Positions 12,111 to 22,229 of a DNA stretch of 60,000 bases are shown piece after piece (position 1 is the first letter of the stretch; the number at the start of each line of letters is the position of its first letter). The DNA lies in contig OX442322.1 of NCBI GenBank assembly GCA_949358305.1, forward strand, positions 7,938,001 to 7,998,000, read 5' to 3'. Position numbers and translations under genes: made by a program. The notes under the pieces were generated by a model, which ran no database searches, was not told the origin of the DNA, and saw only the letters and a list, made by a program, of their open reading frames with translations. This stretch comes from Strigamia acuminata (Eukaryota > Arthropoda > Chilopoda > Geophilomorpha > Linotaeniidae).

Positions 12111-15100
12111 TCAGTCCAGTTCAAGAGCTCTCACATGCTTAACTGATCTTTTCAGTTCACGTCCATCGGGTAGCACCACTTTAATGACTCGGGTAAAACC
12201 ATCCTCACCTGGAAAAATTTCCTTTATCCTGGCAAGTGGCCAAAAATAGGGATTTGTTCCTATTTTTTCTAACAACACAATCTGATTCACTTTGGGACTT
12301 TTGAAATTTTTATCGCCTTTGGTCTCATAAAAATTTCGCAATTGCATAAGGTAACTTTTTCTCCACACTCTCCAAAATTCCCAAATGAACTGTCTTCGTT
12401 TAATGTCTAATTTTCTTAAATCCGTCTTTTTGATGGCACTCAATTTTTTGTTTATAAGGTATTTTGGTAAACCACCGGTTAAAAAATTTTCAGGCGCCAA
12501 AATTCTGCCTCCATCAACACTGTCGGGAACGTAGGACAAAGGTCTTGAATTTAATACGGAACTAATTTCCAAAGCTAAAGTTTGAAGAGTCTCCAAATCA
12601 ACGGTATATCGAAGCAAAGTTTTTCGAAGTTTATCTTTAACTGAACGGACAAGGCGTTCCCATGCCCCTCCCATCCAGGGGGACAGTGGTGGAATAAAAG
12701 TCCATAACACTCTTTTTTCAGATAGGAAAGTTTGTATGTCCTTGTGACCAATGAGCTTGCCCCATGATTGTAACTCCACACTACCGCGTTCAAATGTTTT
12801 GCTATTATCTGAGAATATTTTGGCAGGATATCCAAAGCGAGCTCCAAATCGTCGAATTGCTAACAAAAACTTGGGAACAGAAAGGTCTTCGGACACTTCT
12901 AAGTGTAGGCTTCTTGTCACCATACACGTGAATAAAAGAATATAAACCTTTTTCCGTTCCTTCTTGTTGTTGCCAACATAAATGGGTCCAAGATGATCAA
13001 TTCCAGTGTGTTGGAATGGAGCCGCTGGAGTTACACGTTCAGTGGGAAGGTTACCAGTAGAAGGGTTATTTCTTGCAAGTTTAGCACGTCTGCAAATTGC
13101 ACACTCTCGAATCACTGTCTGAATTGTTTTTCTTCCTCTTATGATCCAAAATTGTTCACGTAAGTGATAAAGGGTTTCACTAATATCACCGTGAAGTAGT
13201 TCTAGATGTGCTTTTCTGATCAACAGTCGTGTTATCCAACTATCGTAATGTAAAATAATCGGATAGACTTCATCAAATGTCAATAAAGATTTTTTCAAAC
13301 GGCTATGAAGTCTAAGTAAACCATTTTCGTCAATAAAGAGTTCGAAATTCCTCAAAGTGGAATGTTTGCTTAATTCCCTTTTGTTTTTCACGTCTTCAAC
13401 TTCCTCCAAAAAATGTAATTTCTGCGAAAGTTTTAAGATCTTCAGTTGGTTTGCCTCCAACTCGAGTGGCGAGAGGGGCTCACCGCGAACAAGTTGACTT
13501 TTCCATCTCATTATGTAGGAAAACACTCTCAAAAGTCGGTTGTAATTGCTAAAACGTCGGAAAAATTTGTAAATAAAATTCTCTTTTACTTGAATAGTCA
13601 TAACAATTAATTTTCTTTCTTCATCGGGTGGGTTTTCCTGTATAACTTCCTTCTTTTCCAGTTTTGAAACATCAACTCCGTCCCACCAAAGTTTACTGTT
13701 CATCAATGTTTTTGAGTTGTGTGGACGGGTCAATAAGTCAGCTGGGTTGAATTCGGTTGGCACATGAGACCATTGCTCAGGCTTGGAAAAGGAAATAATT
13801 TCCTGAACTCGGTTTGAGACATACGGTTTCCAAACATTTTTGTCTGAATTAATCCAGGCGAGTGTGATAGTGGAGTCCGAATAGTAACGAACTTCAGTGA
13901 CGGGGTATCCAGGAAGAAAGTTCTCGAGCAGATATTTTGTCATTCTGACTCCAACCACTGCTGCTGTTAATTCGAGTCGAGGAAGAGTTATTTTTTTGGC
14001 CGGCGCAATACGGCATTTACTTAACAACAATGTTCTTTTGCCCTCCACGTTGACGACAAAAATCGTGCAGCCAAATGCTTTTGTGCTGGCATCACAAAAA
14101 ACTTCTAGGGTTATTTCCTGACCTGAATAAGTGTTTAACCAACGTTGAACTTTTAGTTCCTTGAGTTGTTGGATGTCGGAATTCCATTCTTCAATTTCTT
14201 TTTTCTCTGAATCAAGAATTTTTTCATCCCATTTTTTCGTCCGAGCCCAGATCGCTTGAATGAGCAATTTCATTTGCAGAATCACAGGAGCTAAGAGTCC
14301 CATGGGGTCGAAAATCGAAGCTAAAAATGAGACAACTTCTCGCTTTGTAATCGGGATTTTTTCAATTTTCGGTATTTTAAACATTATAGTGTCCTTTTCT
14401 GTGTCCCACAGTATGCCGAGCATTTTAATGATTCCAAGACTAGAAAACTCCTCGCCTCGCATGTGGAATCCCTCTTTTTTCAAGTTCTCGAAGACGTCTT
14501 TACTGCAAGTCGCCCACTTCACAAGGGGAAGTTTTCCGCTGTCTAAAATCATTTTTAATCTCTCGCAATGTGTCGTCGTGTCGGCTGGAAAATCTCCTCC
14601 AGATGTTAAGTCATCCATAAAAATTCCATCATCAAGCGCATCAACTTCTTTGGCGTGTGTTTTCTCAAATTGTTTTGCATGTTTTCTAATGGTTGCACAT
14701 AGGAGGAATGGTGAGGAAATAACACCAAAGGGCACGACGATCATTCTCAGGATCATAATGTTGTTCCACAGGTTTTGCCACGAATAAGGCTGTTTAAAAT
14801 AATCACGAGCCACCCACAGAAAGCGTAGAAAGTTTCTTTGAGTCGGGTTGATCATAACCTGCAGAAATGCCTGCTTGATATCCGCTATTATCGGGATGCA
14901 ATAGAGACGAAATCTCACAATCACAAGAATTAAGTCAGGGTTGAGGGAAGGTCCCGGAAATAAACAGTCATTGAGGGAAAGTTTTCCCTTCTTGGATGAA
15001 GACGCGTTAAACACTACTCTAAATTTGGAAGTATCTCGATCCTCTTTTATGACGGGGTGGTGAGGTATATTATATATCCCCTTCTTGAGAAAACGTTCCT

Positions 15101-17345
15101 CCTTTGGGACTTCCTCCGCGTGATTTTCCTCGATGTACTGCCACATTGAGTCGTCGTATCGTTTTTTATAGTCCTCATTTGCATCGATTCGTTTAAGCGT
15201 ATTTGCGAGTTGATTCATTGCCAACTCCCAATTCGATTCTAATTCTTTTTCCTGTCCATTGAAGGGGAGCATCACTTCATATCTTCCGTCCTCCAAACGT
15301 GTTGTCGTGGATTCGAATCGGTCTCGAATAAAGTCGGAATCCTTTTCTCCCGAGTCTATCCCGATTGCCTCCAGATTCCAGAGTTTGTCCAACTTTTCGT
15401 TTATATCAACGTTGCAAGTGTTGCAACACGTGGTTAAGTCGGCTTCATCATCAAACAAATCAATATTTCCAGCTGCACCGGTGAGAACCCAGCCAAATAA
15501 AGTGTTTATAAGGCCCAAATCCTCGTTGATTTTCCTCTTGCCGTCTTTTAGAATTTTCCACCAAACATCCACTCCTAATAAAATGTCAATTTGGGATGTT
15601 TTGGCAGGCAATTCTTCAGCCAACTCAAGATTTAATCCTTTCACTTTCTCTATTACAGTGGAGTTTAAAATTCCTTGCACTCTTGGTAGATTTTCGACAG
15701 ATAACATTGTCATTTTGATTTCTTGCGTGTCATTTCTGCTTTTCAAAGTAACGTTAAAAACGTCATAATCCGTTGAAGCAGGAGTAGAATCATTAAAGCG
15801 TTGTGTCGTGGCCGAAATGCTGCCGCACTTTTTCAACTTGATTCTTTCTACTAACTCAGTTGTTATGAAGGATCGGTGACTGCCTGGATCGATCATTCCT
15901 CTGATGTTGTGGGATCCTCCATTTTTGGTTTTGAGGTTCGCAGTAAATATCATTAATTGAAGAGTCGCGGAGATCGCGCACGAGACGTGTGTTGTCACTT
16001 GTTGTTCCTTGGGCTTCTCGACAACGCTTGATGAATTCTTCACATCTGACTTTTTGCAAATTGTGGAGTGGTGTCTTCCTCCACAATGTTTGCAGGAAAA
16101 CTTCACTTTACAGTCCCCGACGCGATGGCCAGTTCTAAAACAATTGAAGCAAAGTCTATTCTTTTTGATGATTTCAATCTTCGCATTAACTTCGAATTCC
16201 TTTTTGCATGAACCATTCAAATGGTCTTCTTCACAAAAAATACATTTGATGGTCTTCGAGTTGGAAGATTTGCTGTCTTGTTTGGACTCTCCGGACTTCA
16301 CTTTAGCATTTGATTGCGGCTTAGAATCTTGAGTCGCAGCACACGTGGTCATGGAACCCTTTTGCTTGCTTTTTTCGACTTCAGTTTTCTCCTTCTTTAC
16401 TTTTTCAGAATGAGAAGAATTGTCAGTTCTTTCTGCCATAGCTACTTCTTTCAAGAAAAAGTCAAGTAGTGTCATAATGTTTTTGTTTTGAATTCCATGC
16501 ACCTGATAAAAACGCAATGCCATTTGAGTTGGAAATTTGCTAATAATATCCGGCATGAGAAAAGCACCTGAAGTTTGTATTGGTATTTTCAACTGCTCAA
16601 GGAGTCTGACGGTCGAAGAAATTTTGGTTAAATTTGTTCTTAACGCTTTAGTTGGATAGACACTCGTAACAATTTTCATTTCTCTAATTGATCTGATGAG
16701 GGCAGTTTGCTGTGCGTCCTCATCCCCGTAGTTCCTCTCCAACTCTTCACGAGCCAAATGGTATGATTCCTCGATCAAGGGAAAAGTTGAAATCAAAGTG
16801 GCTGCTTCGCCAACACACATTGTTTGTAGATATTGAAGCTTTTCCACATCGCTTAAGTCTGGGTCCTTATGTACTGAATTTTCAAAGTTACTTTTGAAAG
16901 TCTTGTACTTCAAAATGTCCCCATCGAACTTCACAGACTCCAATTTTGGCAACTTCTGGAATTTTCGAAAAGAAGCATTCATTGTCGTATGACCGCCAGA
17001 TGCAGTTGACATGTTTAGTCGTCCTCCCAGTGTAGGAAGGGACCGTTTCGATACTTCCCAACGTCCGCGGAGAAGATCCACTCTTGTTTGAACTGCCTCG
17101 AGTTTTTCAATGGCTTCAAGATAAAATCCATGTTCAGAATGTATTTGAAGATCATTGAGTTCATTGACAGCACGTGTCTCTCGAATATTTGCTGTAGATA
17201 GCAGCGCCTCCAACTCTCCCGGGTCGCTGGTCTGCTCCGATACAGTCAGCAAAGCGGAGAGTGAAGTGAGTAGCGCTTCCCATTTTGTCTCCAAAATTTC
17301 GAGTTGTTCTGGAGTGATCATGTTTTGCACGGAAGGATCTGCCAT
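12111..17345 (-). CDS. gag-pol: B1 BEL/Pao polyprotein, intact, 1744 aa
   Basis: A single uninterrupted frame. The N-terminal third is a DUF1759-like gag. Three zinc knuckles lie near residues 365-430 (CIFCEEDH, CFNCFRTGH, CKHCGGRHH). The aspartic protease has MIDPGSHRS near residue 484, with DPG where most retroelements have DSG or DTG. Reverse transcriptase runs about 700-950 with GIFMDDLTSG near 907. RNase H lies near 1080 (CDAS). The integrase zinc finger begins near 1378 and the D,D,E residues lie near 1449, 1515 and 1558. A DUF5641-like tail follows, ending VKHVRALELD. The ATG at 17345 follows a pyrimidine tract ending TTTGCAG (17373-17375), so gag may be translated from a spliced RNA. 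The protein should make virus-like particles, reverse transcribe the RNA and integrate the product. It is probably the most complete coding unit of the window. Confidence 0.95.
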   Translation of the reverse strand: MADPSVQNMITPEQLEILETKWEALLTSLSALLTVSEQTSDPGELEALLSTANIRETRAVNELNDLQIHSEHGFYLEAIEKLEAVQTRVDLLRGRWEVSKRSLPTLGGRLNMSTASGGHTTMNASFRKFQKLPKLESVKFDGDILKYKTFKSNFENSVHKDPDLSDVEKLQYLQTMCVGEAATLISTFPLIEESYHLAREELERNYGDEDAQQTALIRSIREMKIVTSVYPTKALRTNLTKISSTVRLLEQLKIPIQTSGAFLMPDIISKFPTQMALRFYQVHGIQNKNIMTLLDFFLKEVAMAERTDNSSHSEKVKKEKTEVEKSKQKGSMTTCAATQDSKPQSNAKVKSGESKQDSKSSNSKTIKCIFCEEDHLNGSCKKEFEVNAKIEIIKKNRLCFNCFRTGHRVGDCKVKFSCKHCGGRHHSTICKKSDVKNSSSVVEKPKEQQVTTHVSCAISATLQLMIFTANLKTKNGGSHNIRGMIDPGSHRSFITTELVERIKLKKCGSISATTQRFNDSTPASTDYDVFNVTLKSRNDTQEIKMTMLSVENLPRVQGILNSTVIEKVKGLNLELAEELPAKTSQIDILLGVDVWWKILKDGKRKINEDLGLINTLFGWVLTGAAGNIDLFDDEADLTTCCNTCNVDINEKLDKLWNLEAIGIDSGEKDSDFIRDRFESTTTRLEDGRYEVMLPFNGQEKELESNWELAMNQLANTLKRIDANEDYKKRYDDSMWQYIEENHAEEVPKEERFLKKGIYNIPHHPVIKEDRDTSKFRVVFNASSSKKGKLSLNDCLFPGPSLNPDLILVIVRFRLYCIPIIADIKQAFLQVMINPTQRNFLRFLWVARDYFKQPYSWQNLWNNIMILRMIVVPFGVISSPFLLCATIRKHAKQFEKTHAKEVDALDDGIFMDDLTSGGDFPADTTTHCERLKMILDSGKLPLVKWATCSKDVFENLKKEGFHMRGEEFSSLGIIKMLGILWDTEKDTIMFKIPKIEKIPITKREVVSFLASIFDPMGLLAPVILQMKLLIQAIWARTKKWDEKILDSEKKEIEEWNSDIQQLKELKVQRWLNTYSGQEITLEVFCDASTKAFGCTIFVVNVEGKRTLLLSKCRIAPAKKITLPRLELTAAVVGVRMTKYLLENFLPGYPVTEVRYYSDSTITLAWINSDKNVWKPYVSNRVQEIISFSKPEQWSHVPTEFNPADLLTRPHNSKTLMNSKLWWDGVDVSKLEKKEVIQENPPDEERKLIVMTIQVKENFIYKFFRRFSNYNRLLRVFSYIMRWKSQLVRGEPLSPLELEANQLKILKLSQKLHFLEEVEDVKNKRELSKHSTLRNFELFIDENGLLRLHSRLKKSLLTFDEVYPIILHYDSWITRLLIRKAHLELLHGDISETLYHLREQFWIIRGRKTIQTVIRECAICRRAKLARNNPSTGNLPTERVTPAAPFQHTGIDHLGPIYVGNNKKERKKVYILLFTCMVTRSLHLEVSEDLSVPKFLLAIRRFGARFGYPAKIFSDNSKTFERGSVELQSWGKLIGHKDIQTFLSEKRVLWTFIPPLSPWMGGAWERLVRSVKDKLRKTLLRYTVDLETLQTLALEISSVLNSRPLSYVPDSVDGGRILAPENFLTGGLPKYLINKKLSAIKKTDLRKLDIKRRQFIWEFWRVWRKSYLMQLRNFYETKGDKNFKSPKVNQIVLLEKIGTNPYFWPLARIKEIFPGEDGFTRVIKVVLPDGRELKRSVKHVRALELD

Positions 17346-17372
17346 GTTTTCTCTCCTCTCACAAATTCACGG

Positions 17373-17375
17373 CTG
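17373..17375 (-). promoter_or_regulatory. Putative 3' splice acceptor before B1 gag
   Basis: The minus strand reads TCTTCCTCTTCGAAATTTGCAG, 27 nt before the ATG. The equivalent sites are 32974-32976 in A(+), 51303-51305 in A(-) and 54266-54268 in D, 11-13 nt before their ATGs. A and D share the 16-mer ATTGTCTTTGCTTTCC in this tract although the surrounding leader differs. Confidence 0.45.
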
Positions 17376-17553
17376 CAAATTTCGAAGAGGAAGATAAAAT
17401 CTCGTTTGACAAAAAACACTTCGCTTTCAATTTTTTAAAAGAATAAAATTTGTTATTTTATCCCCCAAAAATACACAGAATTTTTCAACGTTTAATTGCC
17501 CAAATGACAAAAAATCAATTGAAAATGCACAAGAATATCGAGTGTTTTGACAA

Positions 17554-18441
17554 TCAAGGATGCCAAAACAAACGAGCGACCTTGATCACGTATGAAAAAC
17601 GTGACTCAAAAAGTCCTACACAAGTTTGAAATATTTTCGGCGATTCGTTTGGAACGAATTTTGCACGAAAACCACTATTAAATTTTAACGTTAATAACTG
17701 ACAGCCCTTGCAATGAGAGACTGACCAGTAACTAGCTTCAAAAAATCTAAATCTCCCCTGGTTATGCCAGTTATATGGAGATGCATGCATAAAATTAAAG
17801 AAAACACTAAAACAATTTGCAATAAAATTCACTTTTACTAAATTTCCCTTAAGATTAGCATATGAAACAGCAATAACACCAAAAAGAATACCCAAAACAA
17901 TACCCTCATGCAAACAAAACCTCCAAAATAAATGCACTGAATGATAAAACACAAGAAAAGCAATAATTCCAGGGGCGAATCGACTTCTCAGCACAGCGCG
18001 TTGTGTTATCCAAAACCAAGATGGCGACCGTAGAATCCCGCTGATGACACACAAAAGTTCGCACTCGACGCAAGAGCTGTCCCAGTCGTGACTGTTGTCA
18101 CTTTGAACGGCGACACTCGTAGCAGACGACGAATCACGAACGTATTGTTCTCCCGTCGCAACAAACACGCGAAGAAACGTATCCAAAACGAACCGGAAAA
18201 ACTCACTGATTTCAGACGGAATCCTGGTCACGTGCACCAAAAGAACGTATTCGATGTTGCGGTCTGTCAACACCAAACAGTTAGGAATGGGGTTGGGGCT
18301 ATTTGAATTTCCCGCCTCTAAAACCTCAAGTGATCGTGTTGTTAAATTCGTACGAAAACCGCGCTGAGAACACAAATCCGCACTGAAAACTATTGTTGAA
18401 TGCATGGAGCATTGATGGGAACACCGATGATTAATATCCAA
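17554..18441 (-). CDS. B1 leader reading frame, 295 codons, function unknown
   Basis: Upstream of gag and overlapping the LTR end and the primer-binding site. It contains VTRI over the primer-binding site, then ITQRA, two adjacent hydrophobic stretches and SPYNWHNQG over the leader stem-loop. The B2 copy (45157-44279) is also open at 292 codons despite many substitutions. Because it starts in the LTR, the first codons may precede or follow the RNA start; translation is unproven. It could be an accidental frame through structured RNA. Confidence 0.3.
   Translation of the reverse strand: MDINHRCSHQCSMHSTIVFSADLCSQRGFRTNLTTRSLEVLEAGNSNSPNPIPNCLVLTDRNIEYVLLVHVTRIPSEISEFFRFVLDTFLRVFVATGEQYVRDSSSATSVAVQSDNSHDWDSSCVECELLCVISGILRSPSWFWITQRAVLRSRFAPGIIAFLVFYHSVHLFWRFCLHEGIVLGILFGVIAVSYANLKGNLVKVNFIANCFSVFFNFMHASPYNWHNQGRFRFFEASYWSVSHCKGCQLLTLKFNSGFRAKFVPNESPKIFQTCVGLFESRFSYVIKVARLFWHP
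17751..17782 (-). ncRNA. Leader stem-loop, B1
   Basis: The minus strand reads ATCTCC, ATATAA, CTGG, CATAA, CCAG, G, GGAGAT. The lower stem ATCTCC:GGAGAT and upper stem CTGG:CCAG are joined by an asymmetric internal loop. In A, C and D the upper stem is CTGC:GCAG, a compensatory change. The B2 equivalent is 44468-44497. Confidence 0.6.
18222..18239 (-). promoter_or_regulatory. Primer-binding site (tRNA-His), B1
   Basis: The minus strand reads TGGTGCACGTGACCAGGAT. It equals the tRNA-His complement except for one extra A after TGGTGC. It lies 15 nt inside the LTR boundary. The B2 site is at about 44938-44955. Confidence 0.7.
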
Positions 18442-19822
18442 TGGAGTGCTGAATCAATGGCTAATCCAGGGAAAGGCTTAACTACTCACAACACATTGAA
18501 AAACTAAGGTTGAAAATAGAAAACACGGGAGTTAACAAAAAACAACTTGTTTATTAAAAAGTTGGTTGAGAACTGAATAAAATACACTGATTACATTGGT
18601 TCCTGAGGAACCGCACATGCGCAGTACCCAATTACGGCACGCGCCAAGCCGATAGCGGCGAAATACAGATACACAAGAAACTCCGTTGTCATAGCAACGG
18701 AGGAAACGAAATCACAGCAAAGTTGTAGTTACATAAAAACTGCACGAAATAAAGAATGTGATACACTAAAATGATCACAAGAATGCAGTGAATAAAAAAG
18801 CTAATCATAACGATTCGATCTGAAAAGTAAAACAATGCAAACGGAGCGAAAACAATGATCGTCGAGCAGACGATCGAGACAGCCAATCAGCGTCAAGCAA
18901 AATGATGCAATCAAAACATTTGAATTCTGAACGGAATAAAAATGCAAAAATAGCAAAGAATACAGGTGAAAACACTTCGAAATGAAATAGTAAATGCAAA
19001 TTATATGAATATAAAATACAAAAATAACGGTTACATTGTGTAATCGTCGCTTGGGACAAACATGGCGACCGGCAAACATAACAAAGGTGTTGGATCAAAC
19101 ATGGCGTCCGGCGAACATTGCAAAAGCGTCAAAACAATTCGAAATTGGAAGATAAAGCACTTAATGTAAATAACAAATAAAGTATCGAATAAAATACAAG
19201 AATAATTATTAATTCTCATCACAAAATACTGAATGAATAAACACAAGTTTAATAAATACGAATTGTTGATCGAACCGAACATTCTCGGCTACGCTTTTAC
19301 GGCAGCCGACAACGAACGTTAGAAACAACCGATCGAAGCATTTTGGACAGTTCTAATGCATCTAGAAAGAAAGATCAGACTCGAATTAGTCTGAAACAGT
19401 AATAAAACAAACTCCAAATGAGTTTTAAAACACTAAACGAAAGGTTAGAAGACGGAAGCAAAAGTCCGCTAGGAACCGAAAAATGACGTAACGAGCATCG
19501 CAAATGTATGCCAGAAAACGAAGAAAACATTAGAACTGCACGCAATAAACACAAAATCATGGAAAATTAATAGAAAGGTTCATAAATGCACTCAAAAAGA
19601 CACGAATAAAATAATAGCAAGGTATTAACACTACATTAAATTGAAAAGTGACAATAAAAATCAGTGAAAAACACTTTAATAAGTCAAAAATCCTGTAAAG
19701 TGAAAAATATCAGTTAATTATGAAAAATAAAACACTAAAGGAAAATTAAACAAATTAAAGCAATTAGTAATAATTATTGACACAATCTCAGCACAACAAT
19801 TCTTCCACGCTGTCTTGCAACA
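18255..19822 (-). repeat. B1 5' LTR, chimeric with B2 LTR
   Basis: 1568 bp. The leader-proximal part (to about 18520) has the B1 variants of 10488-10760. From about 18740 on it has the B2 variants of 45404-46537. Its outer end is followed by GCTTG and A(-) integrase sequence, the flank that belongs to B2. This indicates copying of the B2 5' LTR and flank into this site. Confidence 0.85.
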
Positions 19823-20315
19823 GCTTGTCTTTTACGGACCGTACTAAACGCTCCCAAGCTCCGCCCGCCCAGGGGGACAAGGGGGGAATAAACGTCCATA
19901 AGACTCGCTTCTCGGACAAGAGCGTACGCATCCCTTCCTTGGCGACCAACTTCCCCCAAGATTGAATCTCTTGGGCACCGCGAGAAAAAGTCTTCGAGTT
20001 ATCGGAGAAGACTTTAGCTGGATAGCCAAAGCGGGCTGCGAAACGTCTAAACGCAAGCAAGAATTTCTCCACCGAGAGATCCTCGGACACCTCAAGGTGT
20101 ACACTACGCGTAACTAAACAGGTAAACAACAGGATGTAGGCTTTAGAAGCCTTGCGCCCACTCCCCAGCACCACTGGACCCAAATGGTCGATCCCGGTGT
20201 GTTGGAACGGAGCCGCAGGTGTCACACGCTCGGACGGCGGATCACCGGTAGGCGGGTCTTCACGGATCAGCTTTCCTCTCTTGCAGACAAGACAGCTGCG
20301 TATGACCGACTGAAC
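19823..20315 (-). pseudogene. Duplicated 493-bp piece of A(-) integrase
   Basis: It repeats 46538-47030 and encodes the integrase core from TPAAPFQHTGIDHLGP to the SVKDKL region. It then breaks inside the H2C2 region at the sequence TGAAC, and B-type LTR follows at once. The shared bases AAC (20313-20315) at the joint fit microhomology end joining. It is not part of an intact polyprotein. Confidence 0.9.
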
Positions 20316-20508
20316 ACTACATTAAATTGAAAAGTGACAATAAAAATCAGTGAAAAACACTTTAATAAGTCAAAAATCCTGTAAAGTGAAAAATATCAGT
20401 TAATTATGAAAAATAAAACACTAAAGGAAAATTAAACAAATTAAAGCAATTAGTAATAATTATTGACACAATCTCAGCACAACAATTCTTCCACGCTGTC
20501 TTGCAACA
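20313..20508 (-). repeat. B2 3' LTR, inner 196 bp
   Basis: It matches 19627-19822 and 46342-46537 and ends GCAACA, directly followed by the B2 internal 3' end (GCGAATTGCCGGC). Together with 10175-10487 it is all that remains of the B2 3' LTR. Confidence 0.9.
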
Positions 20509-20561
20509 GCGAATTGCCGGCGAGAGAACAGAGAAGAGAAAACACAACGAGCTCAAACAAA

Positions 20562-22229
20562 TCAGTCCAGTTCAAGAGCTCTCACATGCTTAACTGATCT
20601 TTTCAGTTCACGTCCATCGGGTAGCACCACTTTAATGACTCGGGTAAAACCATCCTCACCTGGAAAAATTTCCTTTATCCTGGCAAGTGGCCAAAAATAG
20701 GGATTTGTTCCTATTTTTTCTAACAACACAATCTGATTCACTTTGGGACTTTTGAAATTTTTATCGCCTTTGGTCTCATAAAAATTTCGCAATTGCATAA
20801 GGTAACTTTTTCTCCACACTCTCCAAAATTCCCAAATGAACTGTCTTCGTTTAATGTCTAATTTTCTTAAATCCGTCTTTTTGATGGCACTCAATTTTTT
20901 GTTTATAAGGTATTTTGGTAAACCACCGGTTAAAAAATTTTCAGGCGCCAAAATTCTGCCTCCATCAACACTGTCGGGAACGTAGGACAAAGGTCTTGAA
21001 TTTAATACGGAACTAATTTCTAAAGCTAAAGTTTGAAGAGTCTCCAAATCAACGGTATATCGAAGCAAAGTTTTTCGAAGTTTATCTTTAACTGAACGGA
21101 CAAGGCGTTCCCATGCCCCTCCCATCCAGGGGGACAGTGGTGGAATAAAAGTCCATAACACTCTTTTTTCAGATAGGAAAGTTTGTATGTCCTTGTGACC
21201 AATGAGCTTGCCCCATGATTGTAACTCCACACTACCGCGTTCAAATGTTTTGCTATTATCTGAGAATATTTTGGCAGGATATCCAAAGCGAGCTCCAAAT
21301 CGTCGCATTGCTAACAAAAACTTGGGAACAGAAAGGTCTTCGGACACTTCTAAGTGTAGGCTTCTCGTCACCATACACGTGAATAAAAGAATATAAACCT
21401 TTTTTCGTTCTTTTTTATTGTTGCCAACATAAATGGGTCCAAGATGATCAATTCCAGTGTGTTGGAATGGAGCCGCTGGAGTTACGCGTTCAGTGGGAAG
21501 GTCACCAGTAGAAGGGTTATTTCTCGCAAGTTTAGCACGCCTGCAAATTGCACACTCTCGAATAACTGTTTGAATTGTTTTCCTTCCTCTTATGATCCAA
21601 AATTGTTCACGTAAGTGATAAAGAGTTTCACTAATATCTCCGTGAAGTAGTTCTAGATGTGCCTTTCTGATCAACAGTCGTGTTATCCAACTATCGTAAT
21701 GTAAAATAATCGGATAGACTTCATCAAATGTCAATAAAGATTTTTTCAAACGGCTATGAAGTCTAAGTAATCCATTTTCGTCAATAAAGAGTTCGAAATT
21801 CCTCAAAGTGGAATGTTTGCTTAATTCCCTTTTGTTTTTCACGTCTTCGACTTCCTCCAAAAAATGTAGTTTCTGCGAAAGTTTTAAGATCCTCAGTTGG
21901 TTTGCCTCCAACTCGAGTGGCGAGAGGGGCTCACCGCGAACAAGTTGACTTTTCCATCTCATTATGTAGGAAAACACTCTCAAAAGTCGATTGTAGTTGC
22001 TAAAACGTCGGAAAAATTTGTAAATAAAATTCTCTTTTACTTGAATAGTCATAACAATTAATTTTCTCTCTTCATCGGGTGGGTTTTCCTGTATAACTTC
22101 CTTCTTTTCCAGTTTTGAAACATCAACTCCGTCCCACCAAAGTTTATTGTTCATCAAGGTTTTTGAGTTGTGTGGACGGGTCAATAAGTCAGCTGGGTTG
22201 AATTCGGTTGGCACATGAGACCATTGCTC
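20562..22229 (-). pseudogene. pol: B2 polyprotein, C-terminal part
   Basis: From the end of RNase H (QWSHVPTEFNPADLLTRP) through the integrase zinc finger, the D,D,E core and the tail ending VKHVRALELD. It is open throughout and nearly identical to B1. It is cut at 22229 by C1, with the duplication GCTC at 22226-22229. Confidence 0.95.

Larger units (their letters stand above)
17346..18254 (-). other. B1 5' leader
   Basis: 909 nt between the LTR and the gag ATG. In minus-strand order it holds: a 15-nt spacer; the primer-binding site (about 18222-18239); CACAACGC (complement of 17998-18005); a stem-loop (17751-17782); and a putative splice acceptor (17373-17375). A frame of 295 codons (18441-17554) begins inside the LTR and covers most of it; it is described separately. 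Confidence 0.7.

Noticed and set aside
19777-20104. Short frames in the duplicated A integrase piece as separate genes
   Set aside because: They are other-frame shadows of the integrase fragment and recur identically at 46492-46819.
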